A stretch of DNA of 64,000 nucleotides from assembly GCA_029204225.1 (NCBI GenBank), contig CM055096.1, forward strand, positions 70,143,444 to 70,207,443. Reading direction: 5' to 3'. The position numbers and the translations under genes are program-made. Origin of the DNA: Diphasiastrum complanatum. Lineage: Eukaryota > Streptophyta > Lycopodiopsida > Lycopodiales > Lycopodiaceae. Under the pieces are notes generated by a model. That model was not told the DNA's origin and made no database searches. It saw only the letters and a program-made list of their open reading frames with translations. Shown in pieces: positions 22,537 through 32,087 of the stretch. Positions within the stretch are counted from its first letter, which is position 1. Each line of letters starts with the position of its first letter.

Positions 22537-22870
22537 GAAATTCGTGAAACAGTTTCTTGTAAAAGCTCGTGTTTTCTTGTTAAAGCTCGAAAGATTCGTG
22601 AACAGAATCTTGTCGCGAAATATTTTGTTTCTTGTTCAAAGCTCACCTGTCATGAGCAATTCGCAATACATGAAAATGTCACAATTCTTCTTCAAGCTCA
22701 AAGACTGTCATCTGTCGCGAAAAATTCGCGAAACACGAAAATGTTGTGAAGAGACAAGTATCGCAAACAATTCGTGAAACACAAAGCTGTAACAAAGAGA
22801 TGGACTGTCGCGAATAATTCGCGAACAGAAATTAATCGACCCTGGCCAAAAGACTTGTCCTGTCATTAGA
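22537..22870 (+). mobile_element. 3' LTR of Copia family B element, truncated
   Basis: Begins near 'TGAAATTCGTGAAACAGTTTC', and shares with 18146-18450 the cluster of TCGCGAA motifs and 'AGAAATTAATCGACCCTGG'. It ends at about 22870 before the TATA-containing half present in the 5' LTR. No target-site duplication can therefore be checked. Confidence 0.7.
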
Positions 22871-23211
22871 GGAGTTTTGAGTTCCAAAAAGACCCTTTAA
22901 GAATTCATGCAAGATGCATTTTTTATTATTAAAATATTATAACACTAATACTTTTGACTTGCCATAACTTTTTAATCGTAGTTCAAAAGTATGTCATGTA
23001 ACATATCATTGGAAAGCCCTTGTCAAGCGCTTTTCAATGCACCAAACTCCGCTAAATTCGGACTTACTACTAAAAAGTTATGCCAGTTTTAGTATGGAAT
23101 CAAAATGTGGACTCAAAAAGTTACGTTACGTAGATTTCAAATTTGAGTGCTTTGATTGGTCCATGTGTAACATGTTAATCACTATTTTGAGCTAAGGTTA
23201 GTTTCTCCTTT
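22871..23211. other. Spacer, nothing recognised
   Basis: AT-rich; no gene or repeat recognised. Confidence 0.5.
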
Positions 23212-23756
23212 TTGACAACAAATCCACTCAAATTTAGGGTCTCGGAACGTAGGACGAGTCACCCGCTTGGTGAAGGGGAATCAACTTCAAAGGTCTCTAT
23301 CGCCTGTGAGCCTCCGCCACATAAGTGGACAACCACAAAGGATGTTATTGAGGAACATATCACTTTGCATTCATACCAGGCGTACTTGTGGTGTGTGATG
23401 TTAAAAGGTGACAAACTTTGGATGGTGATGTCAAGGACAAAGGGATCTGATGTTTTCGGAGAACCAAAGATGCATGGATAGATCAGGAAAATTTACTATG
23501 ATGAGGACGATGCTTCAAAATCCTATTGAAGACCAAGAACAAAGGATCATTGAGGGAGCTGTGTGGCAAAAAGAAAGATAGATCAATGCTCAAGTGCTTC
23601 TATTGTGGCCTCAAAGGACACTTTGCAAGTGAGTGCTACAAGAAGAAGAGAGATCAAGGAGACAAACAAGGTAATCTTAATCTTGATGAGGATGGTTTGG
23701 ATGTTCAAAATGCAAATGATGATGCTTTTGTAAAAAAAAAACACAATCATGTTATG
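23212..23756 (+). pseudogene. gag: Copia gag fragment with zinc knuckle
   Basis: Open frames at 23212-23481 and 23526-23849. The first ends in 'DKLWMVMSRTKGSDVFGEPK' and has no recognised domain. The second contains a CCHC knuckle, CFYCGLKGHFASEC (about 23599-23640), followed by 'YKKKRDQGDKQGNLNLDEDG'. That segment resembles the family A knuckle region (CFFCGRKGHYASEC then DKQGNL), so this is an older relative of family A. No LTR, protease or pol follows. Confidence 0.6.
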
Positions 23757-25057
23757 AACGTTTGGTTACGTGGTTGTCTATCCTTGATCCCGTTGATTTC
23801 CTTGCGTCTCAATAGGTTTGCCACCCACCGGCTTGCACACATATGGTAGACTCTTTGTATGTGTTTCAAGACGGATTGAATGTTACGGGCCGAAATTGCC
23901 ATCGTGACACCTTGCAGGCCGTGAGGGGCAGGACCGTACCAAAAAAAAATTCCATTTTATTCCATGCGGCACTACCATGCATGGCAAAAATTGTTCTGGC
24001 ACTGCCACGCGAATTTGAATTCTAAAAAAGCTATAAATCAAGCGTTTTTGAACGCATTTCCTCACTTGTGTTTTCTCACTAATAGTTTCATTGTTCTTGA
24101 TCACTATTTGCTTTCATTGTATTAGTGCTTCATCATGTTCTCAGGTGTGCTTATCTCCGTTGCCAACTACAATGAAATGATTGATTTTTCAAGCATTCCT
24201 TCAGGTATGAATGCGCACTATATACATGGTTCATCACGTTTTGGTTTGATACTCATTTCAGTTGGGTAGCACGGAGTACCATCGCATTAAACGACTTTGT
24301 GAGTAGGAATCATCAGTCTTGTTGTTGCCGCTATAGCGGCTACAATGCTTGATTTTTTTTTTGCTACTTGACTGTGTTTTACAACATACTATCATGATTG
24401 TTGATAGTTATTGTGCACTCATAGTTAGCATTAAGTATTTTGTTGACAACCCAACAATGCTAACGACCGCAAGAATAATGCATTGTATGCAACGATTGAA
24501 CATGTATTGATGCGTCAAAAGCCAGCGCTGATGACAGCCGCTTGGTTCATGGCTATACACACACATTTTTTGCTGATTGATAAGCACATAGTATAAATTT
24601 TATGCAGCTGACAACCACAAGGATCACTTGCTTTTTCGCGGATCTGCTACTGCAGCGATCTACATAGAGATCTCTTTCCGCTTATCCGCTGCAACAACAA
24701 TCTGCTTCCAATACATATACTGATATTCATTTATCCTACATAGAATGGGTTAGCATATACAGTGATTCAATCGTTGTCTTCTTAACACTTTTCTACCTTA
24801 TATTGCTCTCACAAGTTGTCATTGAATTGAGGGAAGACAATATACTTACAAGGTGGAATGTATCATTGTTATGTAAGGTCACTAGCAGTCTACACTACCG
24901 AAACATAACGCTACATACATTTAGCGTTGTTTAGGATTGAAGCATACCTCGATCACAAGTACTACACCTTTACCATATACATCTGTAGAGTCGGACTTTT
25001 CTATCGTACTATGATAGATAGTATTGGCAAAACTTATCCGAAAGGATTCCTTTAGAG
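23757..25057. other. About 1.3 kb without recognisable genes
   Basis: Mixed-composition DNA with poly-A and poly-T runs (23941-23950, 24353-24361). By position it should include decayed chromovirus internal sequence before the chromodomain at 25058, but I could not read any pol motif here. Confidence 0.5.
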
Positions 25058-25177
25058 CTTGATACAAAATGCAAGCGATTGCATAATCAGGATGTTATTG
25101 AGCATCTGTTTCGTTGGAAAGGATATTCTGAGGATGAGAATTCATGGGAACTAGAAGGTCAAATAAGGGGGGAAGTA
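25058..25177 (+). pseudogene. Chromovirus integrase end: chromodomain remnant
   Basis: The frame from 25058 reads 'LDTKCKRLHNQDVIEHLFRW' and 'KGYSEDENSWELEGQIR'. The 'RWKGY..DE.SWE' pattern is the core of the chromodomain carried at the integrase C-terminus of plant chromoviruses, which binds modified histone tails to target insertion. The frame runs on into the LTR and stops at 25208-25210. No upstream integrase core is readable. Confidence 0.72.
25165..25175 (+). promoter_or_regulatory. Polypurine tract
   Basis: AAGGGGGGAAG, two bases before the TGTTACG start of the LTR. This is the expected plus-strand primer for a Gypsy element. Confidence 0.7.
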
Positions 25178-25700
25178 TGTTACGGCCCTAATGGGGGTTT
25201 GGACCATTAGGAGCTGTCTTGGACGTAGGGGCCAGGCCTAATCTAGATAATAGCTGAGTAGGACCATGGGGTCACACCCGCATGCGATATAGGCATGTGT
25301 GTTGCATCCTAGTATGGGATAGGGTGTACATGCATTGTGCTTATGCATGGGTCTTGGCTATTATGAGTTAGGGGTACCTACGTGCAGTGGACATGCATGG
25401 GAGATTGGCATGATCAGTTAGAGTGCTTCCATGTGGATTCAGTGCATTGATAGGTGGGGTTGGCTCTATGCTCTATATATACCCTACCAGTGTCTATGAG
25501 GAGGATGGAAGAGCCTATGGCCGTTATGGTGTCAGAATGTGAAGCACTCTTCCTGTGGTTTGCCTATCTCCTAGTTGCTCCAGGGCTAGACCAATATTGG
25601 GTCTAGGTTTGGGACAGTTTCGTCTACTGTAATCCTCCCTTGGTGTTCTAGGAAGCTCTATCTCGGTTGGGAGTCTTGGGGGACATTTTAGAAGGGGAGG
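25178..25700 (+). mobile_element. Chromovirus 3' LTR
   Basis: Starts TGTTACGGCCC directly after the polypurine tract. A TATA box (CTATATATACC, 25472-25482) lies about 295 bases in. The right end is not fixed; I place it near 25700 because the sequence character changes there. No partner LTR occurs in the window. Confidence 0.6.
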
Positions 25701-25748
25701 ATTTAGCCTCCCCACACATTCTTTTTTTAAGGGTGGGGGAGAGGGCTA

Positions 25749-25798
25749 CAAGGCCCACCTCCCTCCCCCCATTTTTTGGGGGAGGGAGATGGGCCTTG
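25749..25798. repeat. GC-rich inverted repeat (hairpin)
   Basis: Left arm 25749-25770 and right arm 25778-25798 are complementary over about 21 bases with one mismatch or wobble, around a 7-base loop. The arms contain CCCTCCCCC and GGGGGAGGG. It lies just after the chromovirus LTR; role unknown. Confidence 0.7.
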
Positions 25799-26034
25799 GC
25801 CAACCCCCTTTTACATTTTCCACTCTCTCAACAACATGGAGGGGCAAGCGCAATGCGTCCTCGTCTCGCAAAAAAAACTGAAAATGAAAAGAATGTTGTG
25901 TCATAGACCATAGGGAGGGGGAGGATGGCTAAGTAGATCATCAATAGCCCGCTTTGAGCATCATCCACATGTCTCGACCACAAGTCGCCACCCAAATTGT
26001 CGGCCGCCCCGTCAACGACGGGCTAACCCACTAG

Positions 26035-26037
<3 letters not shown>

Positions 26038-26122
<85 letters not shown>
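26038..26122. repeat. (AC)n microsatellite
   Basis: Perfect AC run of 85 bases, the only long AC tract in the window. Confidence 0.98.
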
Positions 26123-26125
<3 letters not shown>

Positions 26126-28886
26126 CTATGTCCTCTCAACAAAATAACAAAGCTTAAGGTGACAAAGTTGAGGATTTTGTTTATAGAGTTCTTTACCACC
26201 AATATTGGTAAGGGTAAAATACAAAGAAGTGGACTAATAAAAGTACACAATATGAAGTGAGAGGATTGCAAGAGTGCCAAAGTTCTTTTTGAAAATAATT
26301 CACATAAGTTTGAAGAAAAATTTCGTTTTAGTTCTGAGCAAGTTTTCATATTTACTTTTTATTCTAAATGGTCTATATTTGGATGAGGAAGCAACATCAG
26401 AAATCTGGCAATAGAAGACCTATTTAATGGTTTCTTAGTTTCTTTTGCCTTTGCCATTTCCCTCTGTGCATTTGATCAAAATGAATAGTATGAGTAAGCT
26501 TTCAAGGAAAATAAAGACCTCTTTTTTGGAATAGGCCATGATCATTTACACTAGGACACAACGGATCCACATTTACACTCCTAAATGCAATTATGGGGAT
26601 TTGTTCCAAGTCTCCATGCCACATGTGACACTCTTGTCCAACTCGATTCTTGTTTTATCTATTGCAGATTATGTTTTATGTACGTGCATGCAACTAGTAA
26701 TCACATAATAAAATTGGTTTATTTCTTTTGGGTCTTATAGCTTCATGTTAAGTAGCCTTGACTGTAAAGCCCTATCATGATCCCTAAACCATGTCTACCA
26801 TGAAGAGTTTATGGCAAGAATTCCCATGCCATGATCCATTGGTTGTTGCCTAGGCCAACCTTAAGCCACATAAGGCCCAGGGTCAAGCTTCCTTATGTAT
26901 ATCATGTTCCCATGATATATCTTGACTCTTGAGCTACAATGTGCTTGGACTAGGCAATGGAATGAGGGCTAATAAACCTTGGCATAAAACGGGAATGCCA
27001 TGAACCATTGGTTGTTGGCTAGGCCTTATGCTCATGTTTTTTTTTTTTTTTTGAATAGATTGTTCTCTTGCCTTACATAGATGTGGTCGATATTTTATTT
27101 TTCAGCCTCCACTTCAATTTTCAAGGTGGTTGATTGTCCATAAATTCAAAAGTGTATATGGGATTTGCTTAATGGAATTTGACTAAAAGTCAATACTCAC
27201 AATTGAAATGTATTGAATTAATATAGTTTTCCAACATATCTATGGGGTCAAAACAATTGAAGTGTTGTAGATTGTGCTTATTAAAAAATTAAACTATTTG
27301 AGAGTGGCATGTATATCTACTTTATGAGGATGAATGTGAAAGGAATATAGTCAAATTGAAAGCCAACGATTGATGCCAAAGTGATTCTTAGACCTTTCTA
27401 AAAATGTTGATTCTTAAGTTTTTTTTTTTTTTGTTCTATTTTCTCACTAGGCAAACTTAAAGTTTCCTACTCTCATTTCAAGTTGATTTTTTCCTTTTTC
27501 CTTTTTCCTTTTAAGCTCATTTCTATATTAATCTATAAAATTTGTAATTGTTCAATTGGTGGTAAGTTCCAACTTCCTTGTGAGCATTGGTTAGACTTGT
27601 GAGAAGGCCCAAGGGCCAAACAAGTCCTACTAATTTCCACAATTCGCTTTAAGCCTACATTGGAATAGGTGGGAATGCCTACTACGTGATGATGCGGGCT
27701 AAGACAACCCCAAACACCTAGGCCTTAACATCATCATGGGTTGCTCTTCTAAGATAGGGTTTCCAAGGCTTCAAAAAGTGGAACAATATATATGTATATT
27801 TCCTTTTCAAATACAAGTCATGAAACTAAAAGATGTGACAAAGTGGATACAATTTTATAGTCCCCTACCTAGGGCAAATATCAACTCATTCACAACCACA
27901 AAGTTAGGGTTTAGTAACTTCATGAATTGCAAGTATATGAGAGCCTCTTTAGCTTTCGACTCTTAAAACTAATTAGCTCCTCAAGCCACTAGAATATCTA
28001 CTTCGAATTTTCTTCCAATGTTTTTTTTATAATGTTCACATTTAAAACCTCCAACCCATAAAAACTCTTGCTAGTTGAAGTCCTCCAACTACTAGATTTT
28101 GATAGTAATTTTCAAGTACCATGTTAACAAAATCAATAAAAGACTAAAATTCTCATAATATATACTTATCATAATTGGAAAATTCATAATTTTCAAAGAC
28201 TTTTAGTATCTAATATTATGTTACGCCTTGTTCCACCCCCATTGAGAAATTTGAGAGTGAAGTTTTACAAGTTCATAAATTACACTTGTCTTGGTTGGAT
28301 GTAACTTTTGCGGAATATCAACATTTCGGCTCTCTCAAGAGTTAAGACTACTAGGTTGAATCAGGTTAAAAGTGTCATTGGAGTAAATATAGCTTAAGCA
28401 TAAACCCCCCCACCTCTCGTTCATAGACATAGAGCTCCCTTGTTTAGCCTTCAACATATACTTGATGTACAATGTTTTAGCTTGATGAATTCAATGTATT
28501 CAAGAACTTGTAAATTTTATGCTAAAACATTGAAGTTTCCTACTAGAATAGATGTTTTGAAAGTCAATATCCTTCAAAGTTTTCGTAAAATTAGCCTGGA
28601 GCAACAAATGATACTATCATTTTGACATTTTGCCGGGTTTTGAGTATGCCTCAAGCACGAGCAAGGAGAGTGTAGTGTTCTCCTTGATTAGACAAGCCAT
28701 AGCTATGGTAGAAAGTGCTCCCCACTTAAAGATCCCAAAGGCCAATACTTGAGGCTATGCCAGCCCTAAAGTGCAAAAGCTTTGAATTGGGAAATGTTAG
28801 GAAACAACGGAAAACCTACAATTTTGTGAACTTGTATGGCATTTTATTTTTGAGTTTAGGTCCCAAACGCATTTTTTTATAAACGT
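26123..28886. other. 2.8 kb AT-rich DNA, no gene seen
   Basis: Short frames only. A segment of about 35 bases containing 'CATTGGTTGTTG.CTAGGCC' occurs twice, near 26835 and 27003. Poly-T runs lie at 27038-27052 and 27419-27433. Confidence 0.5.
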
Positions 28887-29014
28887 GTTTTTGAAGAGCA
28901 CTGTCCAGGAAGAATGAGAGAGAGACGGGGAGGGGGGGGGGGATGCGAGACGTTTTTGAAGAGCACTGTCCAGGAAGAATGAGAGAGAGACTGGGGGGGG
29001 CGGAACGCGAGACG
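28887..29014. repeat. 65-bp tandem duplication
   Basis: Unit one starts at 28887 and unit two at 28952. Each begins GTTTTTGAAGAGCACTGTCC, carries a GA-rich stretch and a G-run, and ends in GCGAGAC. The units differ mainly in G-run length. It lies in a GC-rich stretch (to about 29250) upstream of the AHL gene. Confidence 0.85.
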
Positions 29015-29566
29015 CGAGACGAGAAGGAGGAGCCCACGTGCTTGCTTGGTTGCTTTGCAGTTGGGGCTGGGGCCTGGAGGCTGGGCGCTGGGCGCTGGGC
29101 TGAGCACTGAAGTCTGAGCAGATGGGCAAGGAGCCGTGCGATGAGGTGGGTCCGTGCGCAGATGCGTCATCTGACGGTGGATGGACGTGAAGGGCGTGCA
29201 GGATAAGGCTGTGAGAGAGATGGATCATCTAACGGTCATTACAGAGGAGGTAAATAAAAATGGACGAGGTTAAAAAATAACATTTGTCTAACGTGAATGG
29301 TGATCATTCCTGACTGACTCCCTACTCAGAAAAAATATCATTGAGCTATGTGCACAAATCTAGTCTTTTATGACAGTAAAACCTTTTTCTTACTCTGCAC
29401 TCTCTGGCTCTTGTTGTTCTAATTTCTGAGACAAAGGTACCTGCATTGCACATGGAAATTGATCATGCGAATCGTGATTCTTGATGCAGTTTATTGAATG
29501 GTCATTGGGCACCTAGCTTAAGGCTTTTCATCTAGCAGCTCGCCACTACTAGCTAAGGAGTAGGGT
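29015..29566. other. GC-rich then mixed spacer
   Basis: Contains 'CTGGGCGCTGGGCGCTGGGC' (about 29080-29100) and no recognised gene. Minus-strand Pro-rich frames over 28800-29230 follow from the G-rich composition. Confidence 0.5.
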
Positions 29567-29731
29567 GATAGGAGGGTGGAATTTTTTTCTCACGAAAACA
29601 TTTGTTGGGTGGCTCTGGGTAAAATAGGAGGGTGGGTTTTTTTTCTAATGAAAAAGCTTTGTTGGGTGGGGTAGGGTAATAGGAGGGTGGGTCTTTTTCC
29701 TCATGAAAAGCTTTGTTGGGTGGGGTAGGGT
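29567..29731. repeat. Tandem repeat, 3 units of 55-56 bp
   Basis: GGAGGGTGG starts recur at 29571, 29627 and 29682, each followed by a T-run, a GAAAA box and 'TTTGTTGGGTGG'. About 1.5 kb upstream of the AHL start codon. A minus-strand frame with PPNK repeats is a by-product. Confidence 0.88.
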
Positions 29732-30639
29732 TGCTGCTTGTGTGGCCATTGTGAGGAGGTGAATGGGATGGGTTTTTTGGGGGCCGGGGGGAGGGATTGA
29801 TGTGGGTGTGTTTGGGAGTGCCAGGACGGTGCAAGTTGCAATTGGAGGAATCTGGGGGTGGTGAATTTGCTATGTAGTATGAGGGGGAGGGGTTTGGATA
29901 AAACTAGATGGTGGTGTTGGTGACTGGGGTGAGTGCTGGTGGTGAATCGTGAATGATTCGTGTTGGTGGTGAAAGGAAGAAAAGCTAGCTCCCTAATTTG
30001 CCATGGAGGAGACATGGGAGGAAGAAAAAGCAAGAGTATTGTTCTGCTTGATAGAGACGGATGGGATGGGATAGGAGTGGGACATATTAGATGCCACAAT
30101 ATAATCGATAATAGATATCAACACTCAGAATTTCGTAGAATGGACATTGGATATGGATTGAAGTTCGAAGGTGGAGGATTTGAGAGGAAAATCTAGGCTA
30201 GCATACAGAATCCAGATCAATAGAGGAGCGTAGAGGAGGATTTGAACGAGGCGATCGTAGAGTGAATGCATCACAGAAAGTTATAGGGACAAAACAAAAA
30301 TCGCTGAATGGCGCAGTCAACAGCAGGCTGGCGCGGTCCTGTCTGACCGACTACTGTTGCTGTATCTGTGATGAGTGAGGACAATGGAATGGTGGTGTGT
30401 GTCTGAAGAGAAGCGGTGTCATGAATGAGGGAGGGAGGAGGATTATGTATTGACATGTCATGGGCCATGGCTGAAAGCTCTCTTGCCGCCTTGGGACCCA
30501 CCCCCGCTCCTTCCCACAGTCCACTCACGCACTCACGCTACTCGACCTTTCTCCTCGCTTTCCAAATTCCACTACTGAATCCTAAGCTGTGAATGCCAGG
30601 TCTCCACTCTTCTTCCTGATCTAGACTCTAGTCTATAGT
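29732..30639. other. G/T-rich upstream region of AHL, no gene seen
   Basis: Distal upstream sequence of the AHL gene, with G-rich runs such as 29778-29793. No coding sequence or recognised element. Confidence 0.5.
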
Positions 30640-31277
30640 CTATTTGTACATGTATACACGGACACAAGCTCTCTTCTTTCTCTCACGGACACAGATACAC
30701 ATCGCACAGCCCCTCCCCCTTGCGTTTGTTTCCCCTCTCACACGCAAAATACTCGAGGTTTAGAATCTGCTACACTGACTTCCTCAAGGTTCAAGCTGAG
30801 CGACTGCCCATCTTCTCTTTGTGAGATTGCTTGGAGATTTTGCGATCTTTGTGTCACTCGGTCTCTCAGCTGGCACGTGCCTATGCTTTTACTGTAGCGA
30901 TGGATGCTTTTCTTCTATGATACTGTTCTCGGTGTTGACGCATCTCTCATCTGCTGAAAGTTTCAGCAGCTCTCAAATCGTTTGCCCTAATCTGTTTCTG
31001 AGACGCCCTCTTTCCTACTATATACTTTTTTGTTTCCTTCGGATGATCAAGGTGCTTTCCAACTTTCTGTCTGATCATTGATTGACCGTTTTGAGCAACC
31101 ACCATCTCCTTAATCTGCAGGACATTTCATCTATCCTTTTTCCGGAAGTGTAGTCTGATTACTGCCCCTGATCCATTGAATAGCGTTTGCAAGAAACTTA
31201 GTAGTCTGTTATGCCATCCATGATCACTAAGACTGACTCGTTGAATAGCACGTGAAAGCATCTTAACCTGTGAGCAT
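30640..31277 (+). promoter_or_regulatory. Probable promoter-proximal region and 5' leader of the AHL gene
   Basis: Pyrimidine patches (CTCTCTTCTTTCTCTC at about 30668-30684; CCCCTCCCCC at about 30711-30720) resemble plant core-promoter Y patches. There is no canonical TATA box. Several short upstream ORFs are present, the clearest at 31211-31255. TTAATCTGCAG ending at 31120 is a good 3' splice site, so a 5'-UTR intron is possible; its donor is not identifiable. The transcription start is not visible. Confidence 0.4.
31211..31255 (+). other. Upstream ORF, 14 codons plus stop
   Basis: ATG at 31211, TGA at 31253-31255, ending 22 bases before the AHL start. A second in-frame ATG sits three codons in. 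Such an ORF could lower translation of the main frame, but there is no evidence that its peptide matters. Confidence 0.4.
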
Positions 31278-32087
31278 ATGCCCTCCATGGCAGGGATGAA
31301 TTCAGGTGGAGGGCGCTTACCTCCTCCCTTTTCATTCCATCGCCCTGAACATATGCCAATTTCGGAAGATGAGCAAAGCGGAAGCAGCGGACCAGCGGGT
31401 GTGAGAAAGCGAGGGATGCCCCTGGAGGGTATGGCTCAGGGAGGCGGAGAGGGTGAGGTGGTAAAAAAACCAAGAGGGAGACCTCCAGGCTCCAAGAACA
31501 AGCCGAAGCCTCCGATCATAATCACAAGAGATGCAGGAACAGGCATGCGACCACATGTGTTCGAGGTCGCCAGCGGGTGCGATGTGGTAGAGAGCATAGC
31601 CACATTTGCAAGGAGACAGCAACGAGGCTTGTGTGTGCTTGGAGGGAGTGGCACCGTCTCGAATGTCACTCTCCGCCAACCTGCAGCACCAGGAGCCACA
31701 ATAACCTTGCATGGCCGCTTTGAGATCCTCTCTCTTTCTGGAGCATACTTGCTCCCTCCTGCTCCGTTCACATCTGCTGGCTTCACCATTTCTCTTGCAG
31801 GTGCACAGGGTCAGGTTTTGGGGGGTAGCGTGGTGGGAGCTCTCATGGCAGCTAGCCCTGTCTTGATCATAGCTGCTTCCTTCATAGGACAATCCTACGA
31901 TCGGCTTCCCCTCAACGACGAAGATCAAATGCAGCTCTCAGTATCCGGCTCGCATATGACGGGATTGCAGAACGATCCTTGCAACATGTCGCTGTACAAC
32001 ATTTCACAAAACGCTTTGGCTAACTATCCCGTGCCTCCGGATCACGTCCTAGCTTGGGCAGCTGCCGGCGTTCGCCCACCATTTTGA
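31278..32087 (+). CDS. AHL: AT-hook motif nuclear-localized (AHL) protein, Type I
   Basis: An intact, intronless frame of 269 codons. The protein binds the minor groove of AT-rich DNA in the nucleus and works in complexes with other AHL proteins and transcription factors to control growth and development genes. Residues 1-60 are a Gly/Ser/Pro-rich N-terminus. Residues 63-79 form a Type I AT-hook with RGRPPGSKNKPK, the arginine-glycine-arginine core kept. Residues about 90-210 form the PPC/DUF296 domain (FEVASGCDVVESIATFARR, LGGSGTVSNVTLRQPA), including the GRFEIL hexapeptide at 146-151 used for partner binding, and GGSVVGALMAASPVLIIAAS. The C-terminus ends in VRPPF. One AT-hook, no intron and this length are typical of clade A AHLs. 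An ATG three codons in (31287, CCATGG) has the better initiation context and may be the real start. No defects seen. Confidence 0.95.
   Translation: MPSMAGMNSGGGRLPPPFSFHRPEHMPISEDEQSGSSGPAGVRKRGMPLEGMAQGGGEGEVVKKPRGRPPGSKNKPKPPIIITRDAGTGMRPHVFEVASGCDVVESIATFARRQQRGLCVLGGSGTVSNVTLRQPAAPGATITLHGRFEILSLSGAYLLPPAPFTSAGFTISLAGAQGQVLGGSVVGALMAASPVLIIAASFIGQSYDRLPLNDEDQMQLSVSGSHMTGLQNDPCNMSLYNISQNALANYPVPPDHVLAWAAAGVRPPF

Noticed and set aside
28797-29228. Pro/Ser-rich 143-codon minus-strand ORF
   Set aside because: It spans the 65-bp duplication and G-runs; the composition follows from GC-rich low-complexity DNA and there is no domain.
30821-31081. 86-codon ORF in the AHL leader
   Set aside because: It depends on a GTG start and has no recognisable domain; more likely untranslated leader.
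31332-31928. 198-codon minus-strand ORF opposite AHL
   Set aside because: The plus-strand frame carries full AT-hook and PPC domains; the antisense frame is a by-product of GC-rich coding sequence.
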